A stretch of 64,000 nucleotides of DNA, from the NCBI GenBank assembly GCA_963745865.1, contig CAVUYZ010000013.1, forward strand, positions 52,585-116,584, given 5' to 3'. Made by a program: the position numbers and the translations under genes. The notes below the pieces were generated by a model, which made no database searches, had not been told where the DNA came from, and was given only the letters and a program-made list of their open reading frames with translations. This document shows, piece by piece, positions 27,870 to 37,336 of this stretch. How positions within the stretch are numbered: the stretch's first letter is position 1; each line of letters opens with the position of its first letter. This DNA comes from JAHEDH01 sp963745865 (lineage in GTDB: Bacteria > Actinomycetota > Acidimicrobiia > Spongiisociales > ZC4RG35).

Positions 27870-29774
27870 ATGCTGGTTGCGATGACCAAGGTCCACGTCA
27901 TCGGCCACCGGCGTCGGCTCGAACCGACGCTGGCCGCGCTTCACGGCCTCTCCTCGATTCAGCTCATCGACGTCAGTCAGGATGCAACAGTGACGCTCCC
28001 GCCGCTCGCAGCGGACGACGAGCAGCTCGAGGAACTGGAGCAGCTGCGGTTCACCCGGGCGCGGCTCGATGCGCTCCTGGCGCTCGCCTCCTCGACTCCG
28101 CGCCCGGTCGCAGCCACCGTGGATCTCGCATCGATCCGCGGGGAGCTCGACACCGACGGCGTCGAGATCGAGGGGCTCGCCCAGAGACTCGATGAGCTCG
28201 CAGCCGAGGGCGAGACACTGCCACGGCATCTCGGCTCGCTGAAGCGTCTCCTTCCGCTCATCCCCGAGTTGACCGAGCTCGAGGGTTACGACACCGAAGC
28301 GGTCATCCTCGACGCACGGCATTCGTCTGCGCTCGGCGAGCTCAATGCCGCACTGGACGACCAGCTCGACGGGAACTTCGAAATCCTTTCGGGGCGGATC
28401 GACCAGGACACCATCGGGGCAGTGATCGTCACTCCCAAGGCGGCTCACTCCGACCTGCAGTTGCTGCTCGGACGACAGCAGGTGAGCCGCGTCCGGCTGC
28501 CGCATCGCTTCGAGTCGGTTCCCTTCCGGGAGGCGATCGCCAAGATGGAGCGCCGGATGGTGGAGCTGCCGGCCGAGATGGCGTCGATCCACGATCGCAT
28601 CGATGCGGCAATTCTGCGCCACCCCGATTGGGTGACCGCTCGCGACGATCTCGCCTCTCGAATCGAGCAGCTCGTCGCGGTCAATCACCTGGGAGCGACA
28701 TCGCACACCTTTGTCCTCTCGGGATGGGTTCCGGTTCCTCGCCTCGAAGAGGTCCGTCGGCGGGTCGCAGACGCCGGGGAGGGGGAGGTCATCGTCGAAT
28801 TGGCACCGATCGGCGATTCCGAGGAGCCACCCGTGCTGATGCAGAACCGGTCGATGGCCCGCCCGTTCGAGTCACTCGTGAGCCTGCTCTCGACCCCTCG
28901 ATACGGAAGCCTCGATCCCACGATGCTCATGATGGTGTTCCTCCCGCTGTTCTTCGGGATGATGCTCGGCGACATCGTCTACGGGATGATCCTGTTGGCG
29001 GTGGCGCTCCTCGTCCGGCACCGAATGAAGTCCAGGTCGCCGAGCATCGCCGAGTTCTCGAAGATCCTGGTGCTCGGCGCGTTCTGGACGATCGTCTGGG
29101 GGGTCGTCTACGGCGAGCTCCTCGGTGATCTCGGGCATCGGCTGCTCGGGCTGGAACCGATCTGGATCAATCGTGAGGAAGCCCTGCAGCCGCTCCTCAT
29201 CTTCGCGTTGGCGATCGGTGCCGGTCACATCGCACTCGGTCTGATCTTGGGCGTCTGGGTCGCCGGTCGACGTCATGACCGCGCCGGGCTCACGACGGCC
29301 GCCGGCACGCTGATGGCGCTGGTCGGACTGATGTTGATCGTCGGGGTCGTCGTCGACCGCCTCCCGCGAGGTGTGATGACACCGGCTGTCGCGGTTGTCG
29401 TGGTCGGGACGGTTGTCATGATCTCGATGGAAGGCCCGATGGGGCTGCTCACCGGTCCGCTCGACCTGATCGGTCTCGTCGGGAACGTCCTCTCGTATCT
29501 TCGTATCGCCGCGATCGGCATCGCCTCGGTCTACCTGGCGCGGGTCGCCAACGAGCTCGGGGCGCTCGGACCCCTCTGGCTGGGGGTCATCGTTGCGACA
29601 TTGTTCCATGCGTTGAACCTGGCGTTGGGCGTGTTCAGCCCGACGATCCAGGCGCTGCGCCTCCACTACGTCGAGTTCTTCGGCACGTTCTACGAGGGGG
29701 ACGGCGTGCCGTTCGATCCTTTTGGACCATCAGAGAGAAAGGCAGAGAAATGGAAATCGGACTCCTTGCAATAG
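27870..29774 (+). CDS. V/A-type ATPase subunit I (a-subunit)
   Basis: The 634-residue protein has a soluble, coiled-coil N-terminal half and about seven membrane helices from residue 345. PTMLMMVFLPLFFGMMLGDI and the essential Arg region GNVLSYLRIAAIGIASVYLA (ion half-channels) are present. RLHYVEFFGTFYEG at the end is the family signature. It forms the stator channel beside the c-ring. Its 3' end overlaps the K gene by 25 bases (29750-29774). Confidence 0.94.
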   Translation: MLVAMTKVHVIGHRRRLEPTLAALHGLSSIQLIDVSQDATVTLPPLAADDEQLEELEQLRFTRARLDALLALASSTPRPVAATVDLASIRGELDTDGVEIEGLAQRLDELAAEGETLPRHLGSLKRLLPLIPELTELEGYDTEAVILDARHSSALGELNAALDDQLDGNFEILSGRIDQDTIGAVIVTPKAAHSDLQLLLGRQQVSRVRLPHRFESVPFREAIAKMERRMVELPAEMASIHDRIDAAILRHPDWVTARDDLASRIEQLVAVNHLGATSHTFVLSGWVPVPRLEEVRRRVADAGEGEVIVELAPIGDSEEPPVLMQNRSMARPFESLVSLLSTPRYGSLDPTMLMMVFLPLFFGMMLGDIVYGMILLAVALLVRHRMKSRSPSIAEFSKILVLGAFWTIVWGVVYGELLGDLGHRLLGLEPIWINREEALQPLLIFALAIGAGHIALGLILGVWVAGRRHDRAGLTTAAGTLMALVGLMLIVGVVVDRLPRGVMTPAVAVVVVGTVVMISMEGPMGLLTGPLDLIGLVGNVLSYLRIAAIGIASVYLARVANELGALGPLWLGVIVATLFHALNLALGVFSPTIQALRLHYVEFFGTFYEGDGVPFDPFGPSERKAEKWKSDSLQ

Positions 29775-29971
29775 GGGCAGGACTGGCGATCGGCCTCGCG
29801 GCGCTCGCGACCGGGTATGCCCAGGCCCGGATCGGATCGGCCGGGATCGGAGCACTCGCCGAGAAGCCGGAGCTCACGGGCCGCGTGATCTTGCTGCTCG
29901 CCATCCCCGAGACGTTGGTGATCCTCGGCTTCGCGGTCGCGGCCATGATCATCCTCCTGCTCGGCGGCTGA
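29750..29971 (+). CDS. V/A-type ATPase subunit K/L (rotor c-subunit), single hairpin
   Basis: The 73-residue, two-helix protein starts within the end of subunit I (MEIGLLAIGAGLAIGLAALA). The ion-carrying Glu54 is followed by Thr55 in AIPETLVILGF, and Gln25 lies in helix 1 (ATGYAQARIGSAG). Gln-29 residues-Glu-Thr matches the second hairpin of the Na+-type E. hirae NtpK (Gln110, Glu139, as I recall it), so Na+ coupling is plausible. Unlike NtpK, it is one hairpin, not two. The ring would have one ion site per subunit. Confidence 0.92.
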   Translation: MEIGLLAIGAGLAIGLAALATGYAQARIGSAGIGALAEKPELTGRVILLLAIPETLVILGFAVAAMIILLLGG

Positions 29972-30576
29972 TGGGCATCGAAGCGATCGTCGACGCCATC
30001 GGCACCGAGGCCGAGGCCGAGCGTGCTCGCATCCGGGCGGATACGGAGGAGCGCGTAGCTCGGATCATGGCGGACGCCCAGCAGCGCTCCGACGAGGTGA
30101 TGCATCGGCTGGAGGCTTCGCGAGACGAGGAAGCCACCGCGGCCGCGGCGGCGATCATCAATCGGGCACGGCTCGGCGCCGACCGCCATCTCGCAGCGAT
30201 CCGCGAATCGCTGTTCGAAGAGGCAGTCGATCGACTGCGTCAACTGCTCGCCGACGCCGTGGCAGGACCTGAATACGACGAGATGCTGACCCGTCTCTAC
30301 GACGAGGCGGTTGTCGTCATCGGTACCGAGGCGGCAACCGTCCTGGTACGGCCCCAGGACGCCGAACTCATGTCATCGATCATCGACACAGCCGGCCACT
30401 CGAACACGGTGGTTGGGTCACTGACCTGTATCGGAGGTCTTGACGTCGAGGCGGGGGACGGGCGATCGGTGCGCAACACGATCGATTCCCGGCTCGAGAA
30501 GTCGGATCCTCGTCTTCGGCAGTTGGCCGTCGAGATGATTCCGGAGTTGGCGGCGCGAGTTGGAGGCGTCGAGTGA
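29971..30576 (+). CDS. V/A-type ATPase peripheral-stalk subunit E
   Basis: ATG at 29971 overlaps the K stop (TGATG). The 201-residue protein starts MGIEAIVDAIGTEAEAERAR, with a long charged helix, then an alpha/beta C-terminal domain (VVVIGTEAATVLVRPQDAEL, GGLDVEAGDGRSVRNTIDSR). The last block is the typical E-subunit signature (G-G-hydrophobic...D...NT...R). It is the stator stalk partner of subunit G. Confidence 0.92.
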   Translation: MGIEAIVDAIGTEAEAERARIRADTEERVARIMADAQQRSDEVMHRLEASRDEEATAAAAAIINRARLGADRHLAAIRESLFEEAVDRLRQLLADAVAGPEYDEMLTRLYDEAVVVIGTEAATVLVRPQDAELMSSIIDTAGHSNTVVGSLTCIGGLDVEAGDGRSVRNTIDSRLEKSDPRLRQLAVEMIPELAARVGGVE

Positions 30577-31631
30577 CCGCCCTGGACTATGGGAACGCCC
30601 GCCTGAGAGTCAGGAGCAGCCGATTCCTGGGCGTCGAGGACTATCGCGACCTGCTCGGCTCATCGAGCATCGAGGGTGTCCTGGGAAAGCTCGCCAACGG
30701 TCCGTACGGTTCTGCCGTCGAGCAGGCGCTCGGCCGACATCAGGGCCTGAGCGGTCTCGACGACTCCGTGAGGCTCCGCTTGTCCACCGAGTTGTCCGAC
30801 GTCGTCTCGTTCTACGACGGAGATGTCGAGAGTCAGCTGCGTCTCTACGAAGCCCGCTGGGACATCCGCAATCTCAGGATTCTTCTCCGAAGCCTGTCGC
30901 GTGGTCCGGTCGGCGATGCCGGGACGCCGCTGCTCGTGTCGACGGAGATGCTCGACACTGCTGCCCTCGACGAGTTGGCGAGCCAGCGCGACGTCCGGTC
31001 GGCCGTCGACCTGATCAGCCTGTGGCGGGTGCCCTCGCCGGCAGTCGGGCGGCATCTGCGCCGTGCGCTCCCGCGGTTCTCGGAGACGAGGGACGTGTCA
31101 GTTCTCGAAGCCGCACTCGACGCCGCCTTGGTCGAGATGACGGTCGTCGCTACGACCGGATCGCAGCAGGACGGTCCGGTCGTGACGCGCATGCGTCGCG
31201 ACATCGACCGCATCAACCTCATGGCTTGTCTCCGGACCAGATCGATCGACGAGCGGGAAGAAGCTCACCTCGAATGGGTGCCCCTCGACGGCGGAAACGT
31301 GACCGAGTCGGGTTGGCTCGCTGCGTGCGCGGCGGCGGATCGCGAGGCGGTGCTGACGACGCTCGACGGTCGGGTTCCGTCCTCGTGGCGGTCGGCGCTC
31401 ATTGCATGGCGCGATCGGGGGGATCTCGCGGCGCTCGAGAGCGGGCTCGATGATGCCGAAGCCCGCGCGGCGAGAGCGATGTTCCGCCGGGATCCGCTCG
31501 GGATCGAGACGCCACTTGCCTACATCATGATCCTCGAAGCCGAGGCCATGAACCTTCGACTGATCGGTCGAGCCATCGTGCACGGGATCCCCCGGGACGA
31601 GGCGCTCGCGAGTCTGGTTGGTGTGCCGTGA
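30573..31631 (+). CDS. V/A-type ATPase subunit C
   Basis: The 352-residue, all-helical protein starts TALDYGNARLRVRSSRFLGV. Family motifs are YEARWDIRNLRILLRSLSRG and, near the end, TPLAYIMILEAEAMNLRLIG. Subunit C is the funnel between the c-ring and the central stalk. It overlaps the stop of E by four bases. The sequence is divergent but placement and motifs agree. Confidence 0.9.
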   Translation: MTALDYGNARLRVRSSRFLGVEDYRDLLGSSSIEGVLGKLANGPYGSAVEQALGRHQGLSGLDDSVRLRLSTELSDVVSFYDGDVESQLRLYEARWDIRNLRILLRSLSRGPVGDAGTPLLVSTEMLDTAALDELASQRDVRSAVDLISLWRVPSPAVGRHLRRALPRFSETRDVSVLEAALDAALVEMTVVATTGSQQDGPVVTRMRRDIDRINLMACLRTRSIDEREEAHLEWVPLDGGNVTESGWLAACAAADREAVLTTLDGRVPSSWRSALIAWRDRGDLAALESGLDDAEARAARAMFRRDPLGIETPLAYIMILEAEAMNLRLIGRAIVHGIPRDEALASLVGVP

Positions 31632-31978
31632 CGACCGAGGCGCGTCTCGTGATCGTGTCTCCCGACGAGCTCGCCGGCGGGTTCCGGCTCACCGGAGTCC
31701 ACGTCGCGACTGCCGAGACCCCCGAAGCTGCCGAGCGGGTGATCAGCGAGCTTCTCGCCGATGGGGAGCGCGGAGTGATCGGGGTTTCCTCACCACTGTT
31801 CGACGGCCTCGATGAAGGCGTCCGGCGCCGGTTGAGCGCCTCGGTGTCGCCGGTGGTGGTCGCGGTCCCGGCCGGGGTCGGGACCGAGCCCGAAGTGACC
31901 AGACGGGATCGTCTCGCCCGTCGTCTGCAACAGGCCATCGGATTCCACATCACGTTCTCCGACGAGGAGTCCGGATGA
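31628..31978 (+). CDS. V/A-type ATPase subunit F
   Basis: The 116-residue protein starts TTEARLVIVSPDELAGGFRL, followed by TGVHVATAETPEAAERVISE and GVIGVSSPLFDGL. This is the Rossmann-like fold of subunit F, which binds the central stalk and regulates ATP hydrolysis. GTG at 31628 overlaps the subunit C stop. Charge-rich residues follow at the end (RLARRLQQAIGFHITF). Confidence 0.9.
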   Translation: MTTEARLVIVSPDELAGGFRLTGVHVATAETPEAAERVISELLADGERGVIGVSSPLFDGLDEGVRRRLSASVSPVVVAVPAGVGTEPEVTRRDRLARRLQQAIGFHITFSDEESG

Positions 31979-33748
31979 GCGATCTGTCGGAACAGCCGAC
32001 CGGCGTGCCGAAAGGAAGCGTGAGTCGGGTTGCGGGTCCCGTGGTGTTCGCCACCGGGCTCGACGGCGCCCGCCTGTACAACGTCGTGAAGGTGGGGCGT
32101 CGCAGCCTGATCGGTGAGGTGATCCGGCTCAGTGGGGACACCGCCGTGATCCAGGTCTACGAGTCGACCGGGGGACTCCAGGTCGGCTCGGGAGTCGTGG
32201 ACACCGGGGCACCGCTCGAGGTCGACCTGGGACCGGGTCTCCTCGGGGGTGTGTTCGACGGGATACAACGGCCGCTGCGCAGGCTGGCCGAGGACGACAC
32301 CGGGCCATTCGGCAGGCCGTTCCTGCGTCGCGGTATCGAGGTGTCCGCACTCGAACCTCGCACGTGGGATGTGTCGATCGATGTCGCCATCGGTGATCAG
32401 GTCCGGGAGGGTGACATTGTCGGCCGCATCCAGGAAACGCCTGCGATCGAACACAGGATCATGGTCCCTCCCGGAGTCGGGCGGCTCGGTCACCCGGGTC
32501 GCCGACGGGCCGGTGGAGAGCACCGACCCGGTCGTCTGGATCGACGATCACCCGGTCCCGCTCACGACCAGGTGGCCTGTGCGGCAACGGCGGCCGGTGG
32601 CCAGGCGTCTCGACCCAGACGCCCCGCTGGTCACCGGCCAGCGCGTCGTCGACACCCTCTATCCGGTTGCCCGGGGTGGCAGCGCCGCCATCCCTGGAGG
32701 GTTCGGCACCGGGAAGACGGTGCACGAGCAGACGCTCGCCAAGTGGTCGGACGCCGATGTGATCGTCTACGTCGGATGCGGAGAGCGTGGCAACGAAATG
32801 GCCGAAGTGCTCGAAGAGTTCCCCGGACTGGTCGATCCCCGTTCGGGTACGTCCCTCATGGATCGGACCATTCTGATCGCCAACACCTCGAACATGCCGG
32901 TCGCAGCCCGCGAAGCGAGCATCTATACGGCGATCACCCTCGCCGAGTACTACCGAGATCAGGGCTACGACGTCGCCGTGATGGCCGACTCCACCAGCCG
33001 ATGGGGGGAGGCGCTGCGCGAGGTGTCGAGCCGCCTCGAGGAGATGCCCGGCGAAGAGGGGTACCCGGCCTACCTCCCATCGCGGCTTGCCGAGTTCTAC
33101 GAGCGAGCCGGTGCCGTCGAGACCCTCGGTACGTCGAGTCGGCAGGGATCGGTGACTGTCGTGGGTGCCGTGTCGCCTCCGGGAGGGGACTTCTCGGAGC
33201 CGGTCACCCAGTACAGCCTGCGGTTGGCGGGGACGTTCTGGGCGCTCGATGCGGATCTCGCCCGTCGCAGGCACTATCCAGCGATCGACTGGAACCGCAG
33301 CTACAGCCTCTATGACCTCGACCCGTGGTTCAACAGCCATGTCGATCGCGACTGGTCGCGCCATCGGACGTGGGCGCTCGAGCTGCTGGGCCGCGAGAAG
33401 GAGCTTCAGAGCATCGTTCGGCTCCTCGGAGCCGATGCTCTCGCTCCGGCAGAGCGCATCACGTTCAACACCGGGCGTCTGCTCCGAGAGGACTTCCTCC
33501 AGCAGTCCGCCTATGACGAGGTCGACTCGTATTGCGCGCTCGACAAACAGTTGTGGATGCTGGCGGTCATCCACCACACCCACGATCACATGACGCGGCT
33601 GATCTCCGAGGAGGACATCGAGCCCGAGACACTGATGTCGGTGCCGGTCGTCGCCGAACTGGCGAGGATGAGGTTCTGGGATCCGGCTACCTGTGAGGAG
33701 CTTGCCAGAGCGCTGATGCAGCGAGTGACCGAGGAGGTGGGCGCATGA
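31975..33748 (+). CDS. V/A-type ATPase catalytic subunit A (one frameshift)
   Basis: ATG at 31975 overlaps the F stop. The N-terminal barrel (GSVSRVAGPVVFATGL) and the bulge domain are followed by Walker A GGFGTGKTV. CGERGNEMAEVLEEFPGL, MADSTSRWGEALREVSSRLE and PGEEGYPAYLPSRLAEFYER are the catalytic-subunit signatures, including the Glu of GERGNE. One extra G in a run near 32480 breaks the frame. It hydrolyses or synthesises ATP in the A3B3 head. Confidence 0.94.
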
Positions 33749-35187
33749 GTGGCGACAGAGGCCTACGGACGATCGAACTTCGGACGGTGACATACGTGTC
33801 CGGCCCCTTGCTGTTCATCGACCACGCCGAGGGCGTGCATGCCGAAGAGGTGGTCGAGGTGGTAACGCCCGACGATGAGGTCAGGCAGGGCCAGGTCCTC
33901 GAGGTCGACGGGGATCGAGCTGTGATCGAGATCTACCAGGGCACTCGTGGCCTCGACCTCGCACGGACCAGGATCAGGCTCGGCGGAGACAGCTCGAGGC
34001 TCGGTGTCGGCATGGATCTCCTCGGCAGGATGTTCAACGGCTCCGGCGATCCCGTGGACGAGGGCCCACCAACGATGCCGGAAGAGTTCTGGGACGTGAA
34101 CGGCATGCCGATCAACCCGGCCGCCAGGCGGTATCCGTCGGAGTTCATCGAGACGGGGATTTCGACGATCGATGGTCTCAACACCCTGGTGCGGGGTCAG
34201 AAGCTCCCGATCTTCTCGGGATTCGGGCTCCCGGCCGCCCAGCTCGCCGCCGATATCGCCACACACGCCCGCGTGGTGGGAGCGGAGCAGGACGAGTTCG
34301 TGGTGGTGTTCGCGGCGATGGGGACGACGTCGCGGGAGGCCAGCTACTTCCGGCGTCGCTTGGAGGAGGGAGGCCGCCTCAATCAGACGGTCCTGTTCAT
34401 GAACCTCGCCGATGACCCCACTATCGAGCGTCTCCTCACACCGAGGCTGGCCCTCACGGCGGCGGAGTATCTCGCCTTCGAGCGCGGATTGCACGTCCTG
34501 GTGATCCTCACCGACATGACCAACTATTGCGAGGCCCTGCGCGAGGTCGCCACCGCGCGGGAGGAAGTTCCCGGTCGCAGGGGGTTTCCCGGATACATGT
34601 ACACCGACCTGGCGTCGATCTTCGAGCGCGCCGGTCGGCTGCACGACCGGGTCGGTTCGGTCACGCAACTGATCATCCTCTCCATGCCGGACGACGACAT
34701 CACCCACCCCATCCCCGACCTCGCCGGGTACATCACTGAAGGGCAGATCGTGTTGTCGCGCGAGTTGCACCGTCGGGGAATCTTCCCTCCGGTCGATGTC
34801 CTGCCCAGCCTCAGTCGGCTCATGAATGCGGGAATCGGTGAGGGAAAGACCCGCCCGGATCACCGTCCCGTGGCAGATCAGATGTACGCGCTGTATGCCG
34901 AGGGTCGTGACCTGAGACGGTTGATCGCCGTGGTCGGGGAGAGCAGCCTCAGCGCAGCCGACCGACGAGTCCTCGACTTCGCCGAGAGCTTCGAGCGGCG
35001 GTTCGTGAACCAAAACGACCGTCGATCGCTCGACGAGACGATCGACCTCGCCTGGGCATTGCTCGAGGACTTTCCTGACGACGATCTCAGGCGCATCCCG
35101 CCAAAGATCCTCGCCATGCGACCTGCCCGGTCGACTGCTGGCGATCCCGGGGACAGTCGTGGGGGACGATGGCGCGGATCGCTCTGA
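33745..35187 (+). CDS. V/A-type ATPase regulatory subunit B
   Basis: The 480-residue protein begins MSGDRGLRTIELRTVTYVSG at 33745, overlapping the A stop. IDGLNTLVRGQKLPIFSGFG replaces Walker A, as expected for the non-catalytic subunit. ILTDMTNYCEALREVATARE and PGRRGFPGYMYTDLASIFER are B-subunit signatures. LPSLSRLMNAGIGEGKTRPD follows. A 25-residue Arg/Gly-rich tail goes past the usual end. It is the last gene of the operon. Confidence 0.94.
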   Translation: MSGDRGLRTIELRTVTYVSGPLLFIDHAEGVHAEEVVEVVTPDDEVRQGQVLEVDGDRAVIEIYQGTRGLDLARTRIRLGGDSSRLGVGMDLLGRMFNGSGDPVDEGPPTMPEEFWDVNGMPINPAARRYPSEFIETGISTIDGLNTLVRGQKLPIFSGFGLPAAQLAADIATHARVVGAEQDEFVVVFAAMGTTSREASYFRRRLEEGGRLNQTVLFMNLADDPTIERLLTPRLALTAAEYLAFERGLHVLVILTDMTNYCEALREVATAREEVPGRRGFPGYMYTDLASIFERAGRLHDRVGSVTQLIILSMPDDDITHPIPDLAGYITEGQIVLSRELHRRGIFPPVDVLPSLSRLMNAGIGEGKTRPDHRPVADQMYALYAEGRDLRRLIAVVGESSLSAADRRVLDFAESFERRFVNQNDRRSLDETIDLAWALLEDFPDDDLRRIPPKILAMRPARSTAGDPGDSRGGRWRGSL

Positions 35188-35258
35188 AACCGGGTGATCG
35201 GCGTTCGCAGCCGTTGCGCGTCATATGATGCTTCGTCATTCGATCGGAGGTCACATCC

Positions 35259-36239
35259 ATGTCGCTGAGCCGGGCAAAAGAGCTTGCGTTCGAGAAGGTT
35301 CGGGGTCTGTGGGTGGCGATCCCGACACCGTTCACCGACGACTTGGAGATCGATGAGCCGGCGATTCGGCGGTCGATCGACCACTACATCGAGGGGCTCG
35401 GGGTCGATGGGATCTTCTGCGGCGGCGTGATGGGCGAGTTCTGGTCGATGACCATCGAAGAGCGTCGACGGGTTCACGAAGTGGTCGCAGACGCCACCGC
35501 CGGCAGGATCCCACTCATGGCGCAGACGGGCTCCCACGTCTTCTCGGAGACCGTCGCCCTGGCCGATCATGCAGCCGAGATCGGCATGGATCTGGCGATC
35601 GTGATGAACCCGTTCTTTCCGCCGAAGCCGAGTGATGATCTGGTTCGGGCCTGGTACACAGCCCTGAACGAACAGACGGACATTCCGACCTTCCTGTTCA
35701 ACACTGCCTACTCGGGGTATTCGATTTCGCCGGAGCTGATCTCGGAGCTGTCCGACCTCGACATCATCTGTGGGATCAAGAACCCCAAGCCGATGGACCA
35801 TCTCATGCGGGTCCACGAGCTGTGCTCAGATCGGATCGTGGTCTGCGATGCCTCCGAGGACGACTGGCTCGATCTCCATCTCGATCACGGCTTCCCGGCG
35901 CTGATGTCCACGCCGGCCCTGGCGATGTTCCAGACGTCGGCCGAGCAGCCGATCCGCCAATACACCGCGCTGGCCGATGCCGGCGAGCTCGATCGGGCTC
36001 GCGAGATCCACGCGACACTCGAGCCGCATCGTCGAGCGTTTCAGAAGTGGATGCGGGATCCGTGGCTGACCAACATGGCCGGGGCTGTTCCGGATGCGGA
36101 GTTGAAGACGTGGCTCGGCCTGATGGGTCTGCCACAGGGGCCGGTCAGGCTGCCGCTGGTTCCGCTCAGCGCCGAGCGGACAGAAGAGATGGCCTCGGAC
36201 CTCGCAGACCTCGGGCTGTTGGCGTCCATCTCGTCTTGA
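35259..36239 (+). CDS. DapA/NanA-family aldolase, divergent
   Basis: The 326-residue TIM barrel starts MSLSRAKELAFEKVRGLWVA after CGGAGG. The Schiff-base Lys174 lies in IICGIKNPKP. Two family positions differ. The GTTGE-type substrate loop reads GGVMGE (55-60), and the catalytic Tyr of the YN motif is Phe147 (FLFNTAYSG). It is therefore unlikely to be dihydrodipicolinate synthase itself. An aldolase, dehydratase or hydratase-aldolase acting on another 2-oxo acid is more likely. It is upstream of the amidohydrolase/ABC import locus and next to its likely regulator. Confidence 0.83.
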   Translation: MSLSRAKELAFEKVRGLWVAIPTPFTDDLEIDEPAIRRSIDHYIEGLGVDGIFCGGVMGEFWSMTIEERRRVHEVVADATAGRIPLMAQTGSHVFSETVALADHAAEIGMDLAIVMNPFFPPKPSDDLVRAWYTALNEQTDIPTFLFNTAYSGYSISPELISELSDLDIICGIKNPKPMDHLMRVHELCSDRIVVCDASEDDWLDLHLDHGFPALMSTPALAMFQTSAEQPIRQYTALADAGELDRAREIHATLEPHRRAFQKWMRDPWLTNMAGAVPDAELKTWLGLMGLPQGPVRLPLVPLSAERTEEMASDLADLGLLASISS

Positions 36240-36257
36240 GCGTGGGCCGCGGCCTGA

Positions 36258-36884
36258 TCAGTGGCCGTGGTTGCCGATGTCGCGACCGACGACGAACCAG
36301 ATCGCGTGGACCGGTTCGTCTCCTTTGTTGAACAGGCGATGGGGCAGGGTGGAGTCGAAGGCGATGGCGTCGCCGGGCTGAAGCTCGTGCTCCTGGAAAC
36401 CGATCTTGATGCCGAGCAGCCCGGACATGACGTATCCATACTCCCGCCCGTTGTGCCGCATGAGCGACTCGTCGGGAGTCGATGCGCCTCCCACTTCGTA
36501 GGTGGCGTGCAGGAAGTCGATGCCTTCCTCGGACGTCGAGGTCAGTTCCTCCCAACGGACGCCCGTCTCCAGATCGATAGCCTGGCGTTCGGGCGGACGA
36601 ACCACCGGCGACGCCTCGGCAAACCGCGCCTCCCCGACCGACGCGTCATCCTCGCCCCTGATCACACGATCGAGCGACAGTCCGAGCTCGGTCACGATCG
36701 CGTACAGCGTTCCGACAGACGGCTTGGAAATTCCTCGTTCGAGCTGGGAGATCATGCTCGGTGAGAGACCGAGGCGGCGGGCGAGCTCGCGTTGGCTGAT
36801 GCCGCTGTTCATCCGCTCGCTGCGAAGCCGATCGCCGATCCCGTCGAGCTGCTCGGACAGCTCGATCGTCCGCTCATCGACCAC
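36258..36884 (-). CDS. XRE-family regulator with C-terminal cupin
   Basis: The helix-turn-helix (RLRSERMNSGISQRELARRL, then LSPSMISQLERGISKPSVGT) is followed by a cupin (GREYGYVMSGLLGIKIGFQE, ELQPGDAIAFDSTLPHRLFN). This is the common ligand-sensing repressor type of amino-acid and purine catabolism. The start is uncertain: GTG 36884 fits the protein, while ATG 36992 in frame and an out-of-frame ATG near 36953 would add residues if another base error exists. It ends 18 bases from the aldolase (convergent) and diverges from the amidohydrolase/ABC operon, which it probably controls. Confidence 0.85.
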   Translation of the reverse strand: MVDERTIELSEQLDGIGDRLRSERMNSGISQRELARRLGLSPSMISQLERGISKPSVGTLYAIVTELGLSLDRVIRGEDDASVGEARFAEASPVVRPPERQAIDLETGVRWEELTSTSEEGIDFLHATYEVGGASTPDESLMRHNGREYGYVMSGLLGIKIGFQEHELQPGDAIAFDSTLPHRLFNKGDEPVHAIWFVVGRDIGNHGH

Positions 36885-36992
36885 GACGTCGACCAGTCCT
36901 GTCGTGACTGTGTGGGTTCGGGGCGTATGTGTGGAGCTCGCGCATCTCGTCCATTCCCTGGAGCCGTGGTCGGCGCTGGCATGAGCGAGCAT

Positions 36993-37336
36993 ATACCCGA
37001 CGTTCGACGTGTGAAGTATCACTGGTCATTTTTCTGACATGCCCCAACAACGTTCGGGCGATCGATCCCGGGCTTCGCTGCACTGACGGTCAGTATTGTC
37101 CGCTGAACGTCGAGATATTGCAGAGGAATCTCGCTCTGCGATCGTTTGCAATTCCGTCCCCCACAGAGGAACCGCTCCGTGTAGTGTCACTTCACGGTGA
37201 AGCTCCATCCCATGACAGTGACGCGTATCGACTCGCCCGAACCGGCCGGTCGCGCCGTTCGAGGGCGATCGGATCGACCGGCGTCATCCATCGCGCACTG
37301 CGGTCTGCCCGGGGCCACGACGACCCGGAGTCGGGC
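36993..37336 (+). promoter_or_regulatory. Intergenic control region of the amidohydrolase/ABC operon
   Basis: No gene is convincing here. Several palindromes are visible: ACTGAC-G-GTCAGT (37082-37094), nested ATTGCA/TGCAAT (37117-37152) around GCAGAG/CTCTGC (37120-37139), and CTTCAC-G-GTGAAG (37190-37202). A more A/T-rich stretch near 37010-37040 could hold the divergent regulator promoter. These are candidate sites for the XRE-cupin regulator; no -10/-35 pair is clear. Confidence 0.4.
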
